A program made the translations under genes and the position numbers. This document shows, one piece after another, positions 1 to 9,066 of a stretch of DNA of 64,000 nucleotides. Source of the stretch: Paracoccus homiensis (GTDB taxonomy: Bacteria > Pseudomonadota > Alphaproteobacteria > Rhodobacterales > Rhodobacteraceae); the NCBI RefSeq assembly GCF_900111675.1, contig NZ_FOHO01000003.1, positions 310,001 through 374,000 on the forward strand, in the 5' to 3' direction. Positions within the stretch are counted from its first letter, which is position 1. Every line of letters begins with the position of its first letter. Under the pieces are notes generated by a model that saw only the letters and a program-made list of their open reading frames with translations, was not told the DNA's origin and did no database searches.

Positions 1-408
1 CGCCTGATGCTGGCAAAGCAGCGCGGGCTGAAGATGCTGTGCGCGAATCCCGATATCGTCGTGGATATGGGCGAAACGCGGATCTACTGCGCCGGTGCGC
101 TGGCCGAATTCTATGAGGATCTGGGCGGCACCTCGTATTATTTCGGCAAACCGCATGCCCCGATCTATCAGCGTGCGCGTCGCCTGATGAACCTGGGCGA
201 TCAGGCGCGAATCCTGGTCGTCGGCGACGGCATCCGCACCGATGTGAAGGGCGCGATGCAGGAAGGGATCGACTGTCTGTTCGTCACCGGCGGTCTTGCG
301 GCCGAGGCGTTCGGTCCCGATGTCGAAAGCCCTGACGCGGATCTGTTGCGCGAATGGCTGGCAACCCACGGCGCAAGCCCTGAACTGTCCATCGGGCGCC
401 TGCGCTGA
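1..408 (+). CDS. HAD-superfamily hydrolase, TIGR01459-like (3' part)
   Basis: The reading frame is open from the first base, so the N-terminal half lies outside the window. The visible 135 codons carry the C-terminal HAD signature: a Lys in FGKPHAPIY and the acidic motif VGDGIRTDVKGA, where HAD phosphatases bind Mg2+. The spacing fits the class IIA (NagD/TIGR01459) type found near riboflavin and FAD genes in alphaproteobacteria. It is probably a cytoplasmic sugar- or nucleotide-phosphate phosphatase; the substrate cannot be read from the sequence. An intrinsic terminator follows about 20 bp after the stop, so this gene ends its transcription unit. Confidence 0.8.
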   Translation, partial: RLMLAKQRGLKMLCANPDIVVDMGETRIYCAGALAEFYEDLGGTSYYFGKPHAPIYQRARRLMNLGDQARILVVGDGIRTDVKGAMQEGIDCLFVTGGLAAEAFGPDVESPDADLLREWLATHGASPELSIGRLR

Positions 409-427
409 ACGACATAGACCGGACCAG

Positions 428-455
428 GGGCCCGTGCGATGCGCGGGCCCTTTTT
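428..455 (+). terminator. Rho-independent terminator after the HAD gene
   Basis: A perfect 7-bp stem (GGGCCCG at 428-434 and CGGGCCC at 444-450) with a 9-nt loop is followed directly by TTTTT. It separates the HAD gene from the MaoC-family gene. Confidence 0.85.
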
Positions 456-538
456 CGTTGCGACGCGCGGCGTTCTGAATGGTCACAATATGTCCTAAAG
501 TATCACTCATGCGCAATCTTGTTGCTATGCCACGTGAT

Positions 539-553
539 TGCTGCTATGCAGCA
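539..553. promoter_or_regulatory. PhaR-type operator candidate
   Basis: The exact palindrome TGCTGC-TAT-GCAGCA contains CTGC-N3-GCAG, the site reported for the polyhydroxyalkanoate repressor PhaR in Paracoccus and Rhodobacter. It lies 25 bp before the start of a MaoC/PhaJ-like hydratase. A related half-site (TTGCTATGCC) lies about 20 bp upstream. Binding is inferred from motif identity and the neighbouring gene. Confidence 0.5.
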
Positions 554-577
554 TCAACCGTCCTGAAACCGGCTTAG

Positions 578-1036
578 ATGATGGATAACAGCATGTTTGA
601 TAATCTTCCCCGCGGCACGATCGTCATCGAGGATCTTGAAATCGGCATGTCCCGCTATCTGCAAAAGCAGGTGACGGACGAGGATATCGAGATGTTTGCC
701 CAGGTCTCGACCGACCGGAACCCGGTGCATCTGGACGAAGAATATGCACAGGACACGATCTTCGAGGGGCGCATCGCCCATGGTATGCTGACCGCGGGGC
801 TGATTTCCGCGGTGATCGGCGAACAGCTGCCCGGACATGGCACCGTCTATCTGGGCCAGACCCTGAAATTCATGGCCCCGGTGCGTCCCGGTGACATGGT
901 TCGCGCCGAAGTCACGGTCGAGACGATCGACCACGCCAAGCGCCGTGTGACGCTTGCAACCCGCTGCATGGTGGGCGATACGGTCGTGCTGAAAGGCGAG
1001 GCGGTCGTGCTGGCCCCAAGCCGCAAGTTCGACTGA
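578..1036 (+). CDS. MaoC-family (R)-specific enoyl-CoA hydratase, PhaJ-like
   Basis: This 152-residue single hot-dog-fold protein has the MaoC/PhaJ hydratase motif: an Asp in STDRNPVHLD and a His in FEGRIAHGM form the catalytic Asp/His pair. The family hydrates trans-2-enoyl-CoA to (R)-3-hydroxyacyl-CoA, which feeds PHA synthesis or other acyl-CoA pathways. ATG codons at 578, 581 and 593 are all possible starts. The CTGC-N3-GCAG palindrome just upstream matches the PhaR site and supports a PHA link. ribF follows after a short gap on the same strand. A role in a different acyl-CoA pathway remains possible. Confidence 0.85.
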   Translation: MMDNSMFDNLPRGTIVIEDLEIGMSRYLQKQVTDEDIEMFAQVSTDRNPVHLDEEYAQDTIFEGRIAHGMLTAGLISAVIGEQLPGHGTVYLGQTLKFMAPVRPGDMVRAEVTVETIDHAKRRVTLATRCMVGDTVVLKGEAVVLAPSRKFD

Positions 1037-1066
1037 CGGGGCAGGGTGCCCCGCAAAGGGGGCGCT

Positions 1067-1996
1067 TTGCACATCCATCGCGATTGGGCCGGTCTGCCTG
1101 TCACTGCCCGTGGCGCGACGGTCGCCATGGGAAATTTCGACGGCGTCCATCTGGGCCATCGCGCGGTGATCGAGGCTGCGACCCGCGCCGCCGATGCGCC
1201 GCTGGGGATCATCACCTTCGAACCGCATCCGCGCGAGGTCTTTCGCCCCGAAGCTGCACCCTTTCGCCTGATGAATGCCGAGGCGCGGGCAAACAGGCTT
1301 GCGCGTCTGGGCGTGCAGCATCTGTATGAACTGCCCTTCGGCCCGGTCCTGTCAGGTCTGACACCGGAATGTTTCGCACGCGATGTGCTGGTCGATGGTC
1401 TGGGCGTGCGCCACGTGACGGTCGGAGCCGATTTCTGTTTTGGCAAGAAACGCGCGGGGAACGTGCAGACCCTGACCCGGCTTGGCGACCAGATGGGCTT
1501 TGGCGTGACCGCTGTGCCGCTGCTTGGTTCGGGCGAGGCGGAATACAGCTCGACCGCGATCCGCACGGCATTGGCCGAGGGGCGGACCCGTGATGCCGAA
1601 CGCATGTTGGGTCACTGGCACCGCATCGAGGGCGAGGTCGTGCATGGCGACAAGCGCGGTCGCGATTTCGGCTGGCCCACCGCGAATATGCGGATGGAGG
1701 GGCTGCATCTGCCGCGTCTGGGTGTCTATGCCGTTCTGGTCGATGTCCTGACCGGCCCGAACCGCCTGTCCTGCCGCGGCGTCGCCAGCCTTGGCGTGCG
1801 TCCCATGTTCGGCCGCAACGCGCCAAATCTGGAAGTGCATCTGTTTGATTTTCAGGGCGATCTTTACGGTCAGCACCTCTCTGTCGCCCTGGTCGAATTC
1901 CTGCGCGACGAAGAGAAATTCGACAGCGTCGAAACGCTGATCGCCCAGATCCAGGCCGATGCCGATCAGGCACGCGCGATTCTGGCCGGCACGTGA
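1067..1996 (+). CDS. ribF: Bifunctional riboflavin kinase/FAD synthetase RibF
   Basis: RibF converts riboflavin to FMN and then FAD. The N-terminal nucleotidyltransferase domain shows GNFDGVHLGHR near residue 20, and the C-terminal kinase domain shows GWPTANM near residue 200. The length (309 aa) is normal for the family. The start chosen is TTG 1067, because AAAGGGGG lies just upstream and homologous proteins begin close to the IHRDW segment. A GTG at 1046 would add seven residues and cannot be excluded. The stop overlaps the next gene as TGATG, so the two are probably translationally coupled. Confidence 0.92.
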   Translation: MHIHRDWAGLPVTARGATVAMGNFDGVHLGHRAVIEAATRAADAPLGIITFEPHPREVFRPEAAPFRLMNAEARANRLARLGVQHLYELPFGPVLSGLTPECFARDVLVDGLGVRHVTVGADFCFGKKRAGNVQTLTRLGDQMGFGVTAVPLLGSGEAEYSSTAIRTALAEGRTRDAERMLGHWHRIEGEVVHGDKRGRDFGWPTANMRMEGLHLPRLGVYAVLVDVLTGPNRLSCRGVASLGVRPMFGRNAPNLEVHLFDFQGDLYGQHLSVALVEFLRDEEKFDSVETLIAQIQADADQARAILAGT

Positions 1997-2436
1997 TGCG
2001 CGAAAAATTCTGGGACCTGCCGCTGGAAAAGCTGACACCCGATGAATGGGAGGCGCTGTGCGACGGCTGCGGCAAATGTTGCCTGAACAAGATCGAATAT
2101 GAGGACAGCGAGGAACTGCTGTTCACCCGCGTTGCCTGCAAGCTGCTGGACGGGCATGCCTGTCGTTGTTCATCCTATCAGAACCGGCATGATTTCGTAC
2201 CTGAATGCGTGGTTCTGACGCCGAAGAAACTGAAGGAAATCCACTATTGGCTGCCCGCGACCTGCGCCTATCGCCTTCGGGCCGAGGGGCGTCCGCTGTT
2301 TCGCTGGCACCACCTGATCTCGGGCGATCCCGAAGCGGTTCATCGCGCCGGGGTCAGCGTGCGGGGCTGGACGGTCAGCGAGGCCGAGGTCAGTGAAGAG
2401 GATTGGGAAGATCACATCATCGAGGATCTGTCATGA
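1996..2436 (+). CDS. YcgN-family cysteine cluster protein (UPF0260)
   Basis: This 146-residue protein has the YkgJ/YcgN cysteine cluster: CDGCGKCC near residue 22 and a CRCSSY element near residue 56. The spacing suggests a bound metal or Fe-S centre. The biochemical role of the family is not established. The ATG overlaps the ribF stop, and the stop overlaps the start of the threonine aldolase gene as ATGA, so the three genes form one tightly packed unit. A GTG one codon upstream (1993) is an alternative start. Confidence 0.85.
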   Translation: MREKFWDLPLEKLTPDEWEALCDGCGKCCLNKIEYEDSEELLFTRVACKLLDGHACRCSSYQNRHDFVPECVVLTPKKLKEIHYWLPATCAYRLRAEGRPLFRWHHLISGDPEAVHRAGVSVRGWTVSEAEVSEEDWEDHIIEDLS

Positions 2437-3479
2437 ACTTTGCCTCTGACAATACCTATGGCGCGCATCCCGCCGTTCTGAAGGCGATGGTCGATTGCAA
2501 TGGCGGTGCGGTCGGGGCCTATGGATCCGACCCCGTGACCGAACAGGCCGAGGCTGCGATCCGCGATCTGTTTCAGGCCCCGGACGCCGTGGTGCGTTTT
2601 GTCGCGACGGGAACGGCGGCCAATGCGCTGGTCTGCGCACAGCTGACCCCGCCGGGCGGGCGGATCTATTGCCATGACGACGCCCATATCGAGACAAGCG
2701 AATGCGCGGCGCCCGAATTCTATACCACGGGCGGCAAGCTGGTGACCCTGCCGGGCGCCGATGGCAAGCTGACGCCGGATGTTCTGGCCGAGGCGATCCG
2801 GATCGGCGCGGGCGGTGGGCTGAATGGCGGGCCGAATGCGATGGTCTCGATCACCAATGCCACGGAATGGGGCACGGTCTATACACCGGATCAGGTTGCG
2901 GCCCTGGCCCGGGCCGCGCATCAGGGCGGGTTGCCGTTGCATATGGACGGGGCGCGCTTCGCGAATGCTGTCGCGTCGCTGGGATGCGCGCCCGCCGATG
3001 TGACCTGGCGTGCGAGTGTCGATGTCCTGTGCTTTGGCGGCACGAAGAACGGCGCCATGGCCGCCGAGGCGATTGTGTTCTTCGATCCCGAATTGGCGAA
3101 GGGGTTCGATTATCGCCGCAAGCAGGCGGGCCATGTCTTTTCCAAGCAGCGCTATCTGGCCGCGCAGATGCTGGCGCTTGTCGGTGATGGTCTGTGGCTG
3201 GATCTGGCGAGCCGTGCGAACGGGCTTGCCAAGCGGCTGGGCGACGCCGTTCTGGCGGCGGGCGGTCAGTTGCTGGTCCCGGTCGAAAGCAATGCGGTCT
3301 TTGCCGCGATTCCGGCGGCTGCGGATGCGCGGGCGCGCGCGGCAGGTGCGGCCTATTATTCCTGGCCCGACAAATCCGCCGAAGGGCTGGATCCCGCGCC
3401 GATCCGGCTGGTCACCGCATGGGACACCCCTGACGCGGCGATTCAGGATTTTGCCAAGGCGCTGATCGGCCAGTCCTAG
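2433..3479 (+). CDS. ltaE: Low-specificity L-threonine aldolase
   Basis: This PLP enzyme cleaves L-threonine or L-allo-threonine to glycine and acetaldehyde. The 348-residue protein is of fold type I and begins with the typical FASDNTYGAHP segment. It carries a conserved active-site His in CHDDAHIETSE and the PLP-binding Lys in CFGGTKNGAM near residue 200. The ATG at 2433 overlaps the previous stop as ATGA. The gene ends at a TAG inside the palindrome CTAG, which also supplies the stop codon of the convergent cinA. Confidence 0.9.
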   Translation: MNFASDNTYGAHPAVLKAMVDCNGGAVGAYGSDPVTEQAEAAIRDLFQAPDAVVRFVATGTAANALVCAQLTPPGGRIYCHDDAHIETSECAAPEFYTTGGKLVTLPGADGKLTPDVLAEAIRIGAGGGLNGGPNAMVSITNATEWGTVYTPDQVAALARAAHQGGLPLHMDGARFANAVASLGCAPADVTWRASVDVLCFGGTKNGAMAAEAIVFFDPELAKGFDYRRKQAGHVFSKQRYLAAQMLALVGDGLWLDLASRANGLAKRLGDAVLAAGGQLLVPVESNAVFAAIPAAADARARAAGAAYYSWPDKSAEGLDPAPIRLVTAWDTPDAAIQDFAKALIGQS

Positions 3480-3946
3480 CGCCGCAGCGCGATCAACAGC
3501 AGCCGCAGCGCATGTTCGACCGTCGCGGCGCGCACATTGCTACGTCCGATGGCGCCGAATTCGACGGTTTCGGTGGTGACGCCAAAGGCATTCGCCAGAC
3601 CGAAGCAGACGCGCCCTTCAGGCTTGTGTTCGGATCCGCCGGGTCCCGCGATCCCCGTCACCGAGACGGTCAGCGTGGCATCGGATGCCGACAAGGCACC
3701 GCTTGCCATCTCTGCGGCCGTTTCCTCGCTGACGGCGCCGTGGGCCTGCAGGGTCTGGGCGCGGACCGCCAGCATCTGCTGTTTGGCGGCGTTGGAATAG
3801 GTGACAAAGCCGCGATCGACGACATCGGACGATCCCGGCACCTCGGTCAGGGCGCCGATGATAAGCCCACCGGTGCAGCTTTCTGCGGTGGCGATGGTGA
3901 TGCCGCGTGCGCGGGCGGCGTCCAGAACCTCGGCGGCCAGGCTCAC
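3476..3946 (-). CDS. CinA C-terminal family nicotinamide-nucleotide amidase
   Basis: This 156-residue stand-alone CinA C-terminal domain (PncC type) would deamidate NMN to nicotinate mononucleotide in pyridine nucleotide recycling. It shows TAESCTGGLI near the N terminus, with the catalytic Ser and neighbouring residues, and TGIAGPGGS further on. The start is GTG 3946, overlapping the pgpA stop as GTGA. The longer open frame upstream lies inside pgpA. The N-terminal MoCF-like domain of full-length CinA is absent, as is common. It is last in the purL-ispDF-pgpA-cinA series. Confidence 0.88.
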   Translation of the reverse strand: MSLAAEVLDAARARGITIATAESCTGGLIIGALTEVPGSSDVVDRGFVTYSNAAKQQMLAVRAQTLQAHGAVSEETAAEMASGALSASDATLTVSVTGIAGPGGSEHKPEGRVCFGLANAFGVTTETVEFGAIGRSNVRAATVEHALRLLLIALRR

Positions 3947-4434
3947 ATCAGCACCCCATGCGCGACGGCCGCGGCGATGATCGTGGCGATCCCGGCGAAC
4001 AGCCCGGCCCACAGATCATCCAGCATGACCCCACGCACCCCGCCGTCACGATCGGCACGGCCGACCAGCCAGGGCTTCCAGATGTCGAACAGGCGAAAGA
4101 ACAGAAAGGCCGCCAGCCAGCCCGGATAGGGAAAGATCTCGGCGGACATTCCGGCAAGATAGAAGGCCGCCGAGGGAAAGCACAGGGCAAGCCATTGGCC
4201 CGCGACCTCGTCGATCACGATCTCGCTGCGGTCGGGATCGGACATCCCCTTGCTATAGCGCGGAACGGCCCAGAACCCGGCCACGGTCACCGCGACGGTC
4301 GCCACCGCCAGCAGCGGGAAATGCCCGATGCGGTGCAGCAACACGCCCAGCAACACCGCCACCGCCGATCCCCAGGTGCCGGGTGCCGGGCGCAGCAGGC
4401 CTGCGCCGAACCAGATGCAAAGCAGACGTTCCAT
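3943..4434 (-). CDS. pgpA: Phosphatidylglycerophosphatase A
   Basis: PgpA removes the phosphate from phosphatidylglycerol phosphate in the inner membrane, giving phosphatidylglycerol. The 163-residue protein has the family pattern APGTWGS near the N terminus, VIDEVAGQW in the middle and several hydrophobic helices. It lies 3 bp downstream of ispDF and overlaps cinA by 4 bp, which indicates an operon. Confidence 0.92.
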   Translation of the reverse strand: MERLLCIWFGAGLLRPAPGTWGSAVAVLLGVLLHRIGHFPLLAVATVAVTVAGFWAVPRYSKGMSDPDRSEIVIDEVAGQWLALCFPSAAFYLAGMSAEIFPYPGWLAAFLFFRLFDIWKPWLVGRADRDGGVRGVMLDDLWAGLFAGIATIIAAAVAHGVLM

Positions 4435-4437
4435 GGC

Positions 4438-5586
4438 CTAGTCCTTGATCAGGGTTGCGGTGGCGATGGCGGCAATGCCCTCGCGACGGCCGGTGAAGCC
4501 CAGCTTTTCGGATGTGGTCGCCTTGACACTGATGCGGGTAGGGTCGAGGCCCATGATATCGGCAAGACGGTCCTGCATGGCCTGCGCATGGGGCCCGATC
4601 TTCGGCGCCTCGCAGATCAGCGTCACATCCGCATTGCCAAAGCGGTAGCCATGGCTGCGTGCCAGTTCGGCCGCGTGGCGCAGAAAGATCGCGCTGTCGG
4701 CACCTTTCCACTGCGGATCCGAAGGCGGGAAATGCCGCCCGATATCGCCCATGGCCAGCGCGCCATAGATCGCATCGGTCAGTGCGTGCATGCCGACATC
4801 GGCGTCGGAATGGCCCGACAGACCCGCATCATGCGGGATCTGGATCCCGCACAGCCAGACGTGATCGCCGGGACCAAAGGCATGTACGTCGTAACCATTG
4901 CCAAGACGAATATCCATCCGGGGCCTCAATAGGTGTTCCGCGCGCGCAAAATCGGCGGGATAGGTGATCTTGATATTGTCTTCGCTGCCGGGGGTGATCG
5001 CAACCTCGAACCCGGCATTGCGGGCCAGTTCGACATCGTCGGCGGCGTCTGCGCTGGCCCGATCATGGGCCTGACGAATCGCGGATAGCGAAAAACCCTG
5101 CGGCGTCTGGGCGCGAAACAGGTCGTCGCGCGGCTGGGTGCCGGTCACGCGCCCTTCTGTGCCGCGCCACAGCGCATCGCTGACGGGCAGGGCCGGGGCG
5201 GCGGCATCCGCGCCGTCGATCAGGGCATCGACAACGCCCGCGATCACCGAAGCGCTGACCAGCGGTCTTGCCCCGTCATGGATCAGCACATGGGTGATGT
5301 CATCGCCGGGCAGCGCGTTCAGCGCGTTGCGCACACTGGCCGAGCGGCTGTCGCCGCCGGGCACCAGAGTGACCGCCGTGTCAAGGACCGCCTGCGCATG
5401 GTCCATGTCATCGGGGTGACAGACGACGACGATGCGCCCGAAGCCACGGAAGGCGGCAATCGTACGATCCAGAACCGGGCGGCCAGCCAGATCGCGCCAT
5501 TGCTTGGGCAGTCCACCGCCCGCGCGATTGCCGCGGCCTGCCGCGACGATGATCGCGGCAAAGCCCTCGGGCGGTGTCAGGCTCAT
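4438..5586 (-). CDS. ispDF: Bifunctional IspD/IspF isoprenoid biosynthesis enzyme
   Basis: This fusion of two non-mevalonate pathway enzymes has 382 residues. Residues 1 to about 225 are IspD (cytidylyltransferase, with the glycine-rich [16 protein letters not shown] and a HDGARPL motif). The rest is IspF (2-C-methyl-D-erythritol 2,4-cyclodiphosphate synthase, with metal ligands in GYDVHAF and [11 protein letters not shown]). The fused form is characteristic of many alphaproteobacteria. The ATG overlaps the purL stop as ATGA. Confidence 0.95.
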   Translation of the reverse strand: MSLTPPEGFAAIIVAAGRGNRAGGGLPKQWRDLAGRPVLDRTIAAFRGFGRIVVVCHPDDMDHAQAVLDTAVTLVPGGDSRSASVRNALNALPGDDITHVLIHDGARPLVSASVIAGVVDALIDGADAAAPALPVSDALWRGTEGRVTGTQPRDDLFRAQTPQGFSLSAIRQAHDRASADAADDVELARNAGFEVAITPGSEDNIKITYPADFARAEHLLRPRMDIRLGNGYDVHAFGPGDHVWLCGIQIPHDAGLSGHSDADVGMHALTDAIYGALAMGDIGRHFPPSDPQWKGADSAIFLRHAAELARSHGYRFGNADVTLICEAPKIGPHAQAMQDRLADIMGLDPTRISVKATTSEKLGFTGRREGIAAIATATLIKD

Positions 5587-7763
5587 GCGTGGTCGGGCAT
5601 GTCGCCCTTGATCGCGGCGGCAAAGGCCCCGCGATACAGCGACGACAGGTCGGACAAATCGGCCGCGTCATCGCCCAGCTGCACGGCGCTGCCGCCGAAA
5701 CTGCCCACGCTAGCCGCCGGGATCCCGGCCTTTTCCGCCTGTTCCAGCAGCGCAGCCGCGCCCGACGCATCGCAGGCCACAAGATAGCGGGCCTGATCCT
5801 CACCGAACAGCTGACCGATATCGTCGCTGATCAGGCGCAGGCCGATGCCGGCCTCTTCGGCCATTTCAAAGGCCGCCAGCGCCAGCCCGCCATCCGACAG
5901 ATCGGTCGCGGATTTCACAAGCTCGCGGTGGGTGCGCAGGAATTCGCCATGCGCGCGTTCTTGTGCCAGATCGACATGGGGCGCATCGCCGGCTTCAAGG
6001 CCGAACGCCTCATAGGCCAGCGCCGATTGTTCCAGATGGCCCTTGGTCGCGCCGATCACGATGGCCACATCGCCTTCGCCCGGAAGGCCCGCGATCAGGT
6101 TCGACAGATCGTCGATCAGACCGACGCCGCCGATGGTCGGGGTGGGCAGGATGCCCTTGCCATCGGTTTCGTTATACAGCGACACGTTGCCCGACACGAT
6201 CGGGAAGTCCAGCGCGCGGCAGGCCTCGCCGATACCTTTGATCGCGCCGACGAATTGGCCCATGATCTCGGGCTTTTCGGGGTTGCCGAAATTCAGGTTG
6301 TCGGTCGTCGCCAGCGGCGTCGCGCCGACGGCGCAAAGGTTGCGGAACGCCTCGGCCACGGCCTGCTTGCCACCCTCGACCGGGTTGGCGCGGACATAGC
6401 GGGGCGTCACATCGCTGGTGAATGCCAGCGCCTTGTTGGTGCCGTGAACGCGCACGACGCCAGCGCCCATGCCGGGGCGGCGGATCGTGTCGGCGCCGAC
6501 CTGCGTGTCATATTGATGCCAGACCCAGGACTTGCGGGCGTGGTTCGGGCTGCCGATCAGCGATTTCAGCGCGGCGATCGGCTGAATCGCGGGCAGGGGG
6601 TCGGCTGCGGTAGCGGCCGGGGTTTCGACCCAGGGGCGATCGTATTCAGGCGCGCTGGACGACAGTTTCGACAGCGGCAGATCGGCCTTCACATCATTTC
6701 CATGCACGATCAGGAAACGGTCCTCGGCGATGGTTTCGCCGACGATGGCGAAATCCAGATCCCATTTTTCAAAGATCGCGCGGGCCTCGGCCTCTTTTTC
6801 GGGCTTCAGAACCATCAGCATCCGTTCTTGGGATTCCGACAGCATCATCTCGTAGGCGGTCATGTTGGTTTCGCGCTGCGGCACGGCGTCCAGTTGCAGC
6901 TTGATGCCCAGCCCGCCCTTGTCGCCCATCTCGACGGCGGAACAGGTCAGCCCCGCCGCGCCCATATCCTGGATCGAAATGACCGAGCCCGAAGCCATCA
7001 GTTCGAGACAGGCTTCCAGCAGGCATTTTTCGGTGAACGGGTCACCGACCTGAACGGTGGGGCGCTTTTCCTCGATCGTGTCGTCGAATTCGGCGCTGGC
7101 CATGGTCGCGCCGCCGACGCCGTCGCGCCCGGTCTTGGCGCCCAGATAGACGACCGGCATGCCGACCCCGGACGCGGCCGAGTAGAAGATCTTGTCTGCA
7201 TCGGCCAGGCCCGCCGCAAAGGCGTTCACAAGGCAGTTGCCATCATAGCTGCGGTGAAAGCGGACTTCGCCGCCGACATTGGGCACGCCGAAGGCGTTGC
7301 CATAGGCGCCGATCCCCTCGACCACGCCCTTGACCAGATGCGCGGTCTTGGGATGTTCGGGACGCCCGAAGGACAGCGAGTCCATCGCCGCGATGGGCCG
7401 TGCGCCCATGGTAAAGACGTCACGCAGAATGCCGCCCACGCCGGTCGCCGCGCCCTGATGCGGTTCGATATAGCTGGGATGGTTGTGGCTTTCCATCTTG
7501 AAGACCACGGCCTGACCGTCGCCGATATCGACAACGCCCGCATTCTCGCCGGGGCCGCAGATCACCTGCGGGCCGTCAGTCGGCAGGGTGCGAAGCCATT
7601 TCTTCGACGATTTATAGGAACAATGTTCGTTCCACATGGCACTGAAGATGCCCAATTCGGTGAAACTGGGCTCGCGTCCGATGATGTCCAGAATGCGGTC
7701 ATATTCGTCGGGCTTCAGCCCGTGCGCGGCGATCAGTTCCGGGGTGATCGACGGTTCCTGCAT
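5583..7763 (-). CDS. purL: Phosphoribosylformylglycinamidine synthase subunit PurL
   Basis: PurL is the ATP-dependent synthase subunit of step four of purine synthesis and works with PurQ and PurS. The 726-residue length matches the small PurL type, not the fused large enzyme. It has the [18 protein letters not shown] N-terminal motif (here [18 protein letters not shown]), the [18 protein letters not shown] segment and repeated AIR-synthase-like halves. It is first in the minus-strand series with ispDF, pgpA and cinA. A likely small RNA with a terminator ends about 90 bp upstream of its start. Confidence 0.95.
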   Translation of the reverse strand: MQEPSITPELIAAHGLKPDEYDRILDIIGREPSFTELGIFSAMWNEHCSYKSSKKWLRTLPTDGPQVICGPGENAGVVDIGDGQAVVFKMESHNHPSYIEPHQGAATGVGGILRDVFTMGARPIAAMDSLSFGRPEHPKTAHLVKGVVEGIGAYGNAFGVPNVGGEVRFHRSYDGNCLVNAFAAGLADADKIFYSAASGVGMPVVYLGAKTGRDGVGGATMASAEFDDTIEEKRPTVQVGDPFTEKCLLEACLELMASGSVISIQDMGAAGLTCSAVEMGDKGGLGIKLQLDAVPQRETNMTAYEMMLSESQERMLMVLKPEKEAEARAIFEKWDLDFAIVGETIAEDRFLIVHGNDVKADLPLSKLSSSAPEYDRPWVETPAATAADPLPAIQPIAALKSLIGSPNHARKSWVWHQYDTQVGADTIRRPGMGAGVVRVHGTNKALAFTSDVTPRYVRANPVEGGKQAVAEAFRNLCAVGATPLATTDNLNFGNPEKPEIMGQFVGAIKGIGEACRALDFPIVSGNVSLYNETDGKGILPTPTIGGVGLIDDLSNLIAGLPGEGDVAIVIGATKGHLEQSALAYEAFGLEAGDAPHVDLAQERAHGEFLRTHRELVKSATDLSDGGLALAAFEMAEEAGIGLRLISDDIGQLFGEDQARYLVACDASGAAALLEQAEKAGIPAASVGSFGGSAVQLGDDAADLSDLSSLYRGAFAAAIKGDMPDHA

Positions 7764-7855
7764 GTCTGGCCCTTCCTGCCCGTGGAGTCAGGCGGCTTTT
7801 AGGACGAACGCGCTGACATGGGAAGGGTGCGGGATGGAACAACCGCCCGCGAGGA
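7764..7855. other. purL upstream region
   Basis: This 92-bp gap between the purL start and the end of the minus-strand terminator must hold the purL ribosome binding site and any purL promoter. The minus strand shows an AGGAAGGG-like element just before the ATG. No clear -35/-10 pair was recognised here. Confidence 0.4.
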
Positions 7856-7939
7856 TAAAAAAAAGCCGGGCACGAGGCCCGGCCTAAGTCCAACAGGGAG
7901 GTAGAAGGTGATGCGCGCTTAGGCTGACCATCGCCTTCG
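7856..7939 (-). ncRNA. Candidate small RNA with intrinsic terminator
   Basis: On the minus strand a good promoter (TTGAAG, 17-bp spacer, TAAATC) points at a segment of about 84 nt. It contains an anti-Shine-Dalgarno-like stretch (ACCTCCCT on the minus strand, complement of 7895-7902). It ends in a strong terminator: GCCGGGC stem arms at 7865-7871 and 7877-7883, then eight or more U from the A tract at 7857-7864. No protein of useful size is encoded. The family is not recognised. The terminator might instead end the upstream LysR transcript. Confidence 0.5.
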
Positions 7940-7945
7940 CAGCAT

Positions 7946-7974
7946 GATTTATGGGCAGTGTGCGAACGCTTCAA
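7946..7974 (-). promoter_or_regulatory. Predicted sigma-70 promoter of the candidate small RNA
   Basis: On the minus strand, TTGAAG (7974-7969) is separated by 17 bp from TAAATC (7951-7946), close to consensus. Just upstream, at 7983-7997, is the inverted repeat TTGC-N7-GCAA, which could be an operator. Confidence 0.5.
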
Positions 7975-8070
7975 GGAAAAACTTGCTGCATCTGCAACAT
8001 AGCGGCCATGCAGTGACGGTATGGCTGCACCCGGTCGCTGATGGATGCGGCGTCCGGGCGCAGGCGTGGC

Positions 8071-8985
8071 CTAATCGCGGTCGCCCAGACGGGTTTCGCT
8101 TTGATGGCGGCGATAGGCTTGAATTTCTTCAAGAATGAAGTCGCGAAATGCCGCGACGCGGCGCGTTTGGCGCAGTTCTTCGGGATAGGCCAGAAAGACC
8201 GGCACCTCATCCGAATCAAGGTCGGGATAGACGCGCACCAGATCGGGAAAATCCGCGGTCAGGTAATCGGGCAGGACCCCGATGCCGACATGGTTCAGCA
8301 CGCCTTGCAGGACACCGAAGTAATTATTCACCGTCAACGTCGACATGACGTTCTGCGACAGCAGCTTTTGCACCAGAAGCAGGCCGGCCGTCACCTGCGG
8401 CTGATCGGTCTTCTGGCAGATCAGGCGGTGCTTTGACAGGTCCGACAGTTCGACCGGCGTGCCGGCGTTGTCCAGATAATCCTGCGTCGCATAAAGCCGC
8501 ATGCGGATGTTCAGCAGGCGCCGCCGGATCAGGTCCGACTGGCTGGGTTCCTTCATACGGATGGCGACGTCCGCCTCGCGCATGGGCAGGTCCAGGACAC
8601 GCTCTTCCAGCATCAGGTCGATCTTCAGATCGGGATATTTCTGATAAAGCTTGCTAAGACGCGGGGCCAGCCACAGCGTGCCGAAGCCCGTGGCGGTGGT
8701 CACCTTCAATTCTCCAAAGACGTGTTCCTCGCTGTCGCGGATCCGGGCCGAGGCGCTGTCCAGCTTGCGCACCATGGATGATGTGGCATCAAACAGCAAT
8801 TCGCCCTGTTCTGTCAGAATCAGGCCGCGTGCGTGGCGGTGAAACAGCGTCGTGCCCAAAGCCTCTTCCAGGGCGCGGACCTGCCGACTGACCGCCGATT
8901 GTGACAGATGCAAGGTGTCGCCAGCATGGGTCAGGCTGCCTGCATCGGCAACCGCGTGAAATATTCTTAGCTTGTCCCAGTCCAT
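8071..8985 (-). CDS. LysR-family transcriptional regulator
   Basis: This 304-residue protein has an N-terminal winged HTH at residues 1-60 (LSQSAVSRQVRALEEALGTTLFHR) and a LysR substrate-binding domain from about residue 90. It is transcribed divergently from the oxidoreductase gene, the usual layout for a LysR activator and its target. The effector is unknown. A TGCA-N5-TGCA palindrome at 9014-9026 in the shared intergenic region could be its binding site. Confidence 0.9.
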   Translation of the reverse strand: MDWDKLRIFHAVADAGSLTHAGDTLHLSQSAVSRQVRALEEALGTTLFHRHARGLILTEQGELLFDATSSMVRKLDSASARIRDSEEHVFGELKVTTATGFGTLWLAPRLSKLYQKYPDLKIDLMLEERVLDLPMREADVAIRMKEPSQSDLIRRRLLNIRMRLYATQDYLDNAGTPVELSDLSKHRLICQKTDQPQVTAGLLLVQKLLSQNVMSTLTVNNYFGVLQGVLNHVGIGVLPDYLTADFPDLVRVYPDLDSDEVPVFLAYPEELRQTRRVAAFRDFILEEIQAYRRHQSETRLGDRD

Positions 8986-9066
8986 AGCTATTACAATCCT
9001 GCGTGGTCAGCCATGCATTTTTTGCAGATCTCCTTTTCCCCTGCCTGTCCATCACACAGAGGTCAA

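Noticed and set aside
5574..7802. A 742-codon open frame on the plus strand opposite purL
   Set aside because: It mirrors purL in the complementary frame, as GC-rich genes often do. It has no recognisable domain, and its composition (many Arg, Gln, His) is that of an antisense shadow.
7895..7918. A perfect Shine-Dalgarno stretch followed by ATG CGC GCT TAG on the plus strand
   Set aside because: The frame codes for only three residues, and the segment lies in the likely small-RNA transcript of the other strand.
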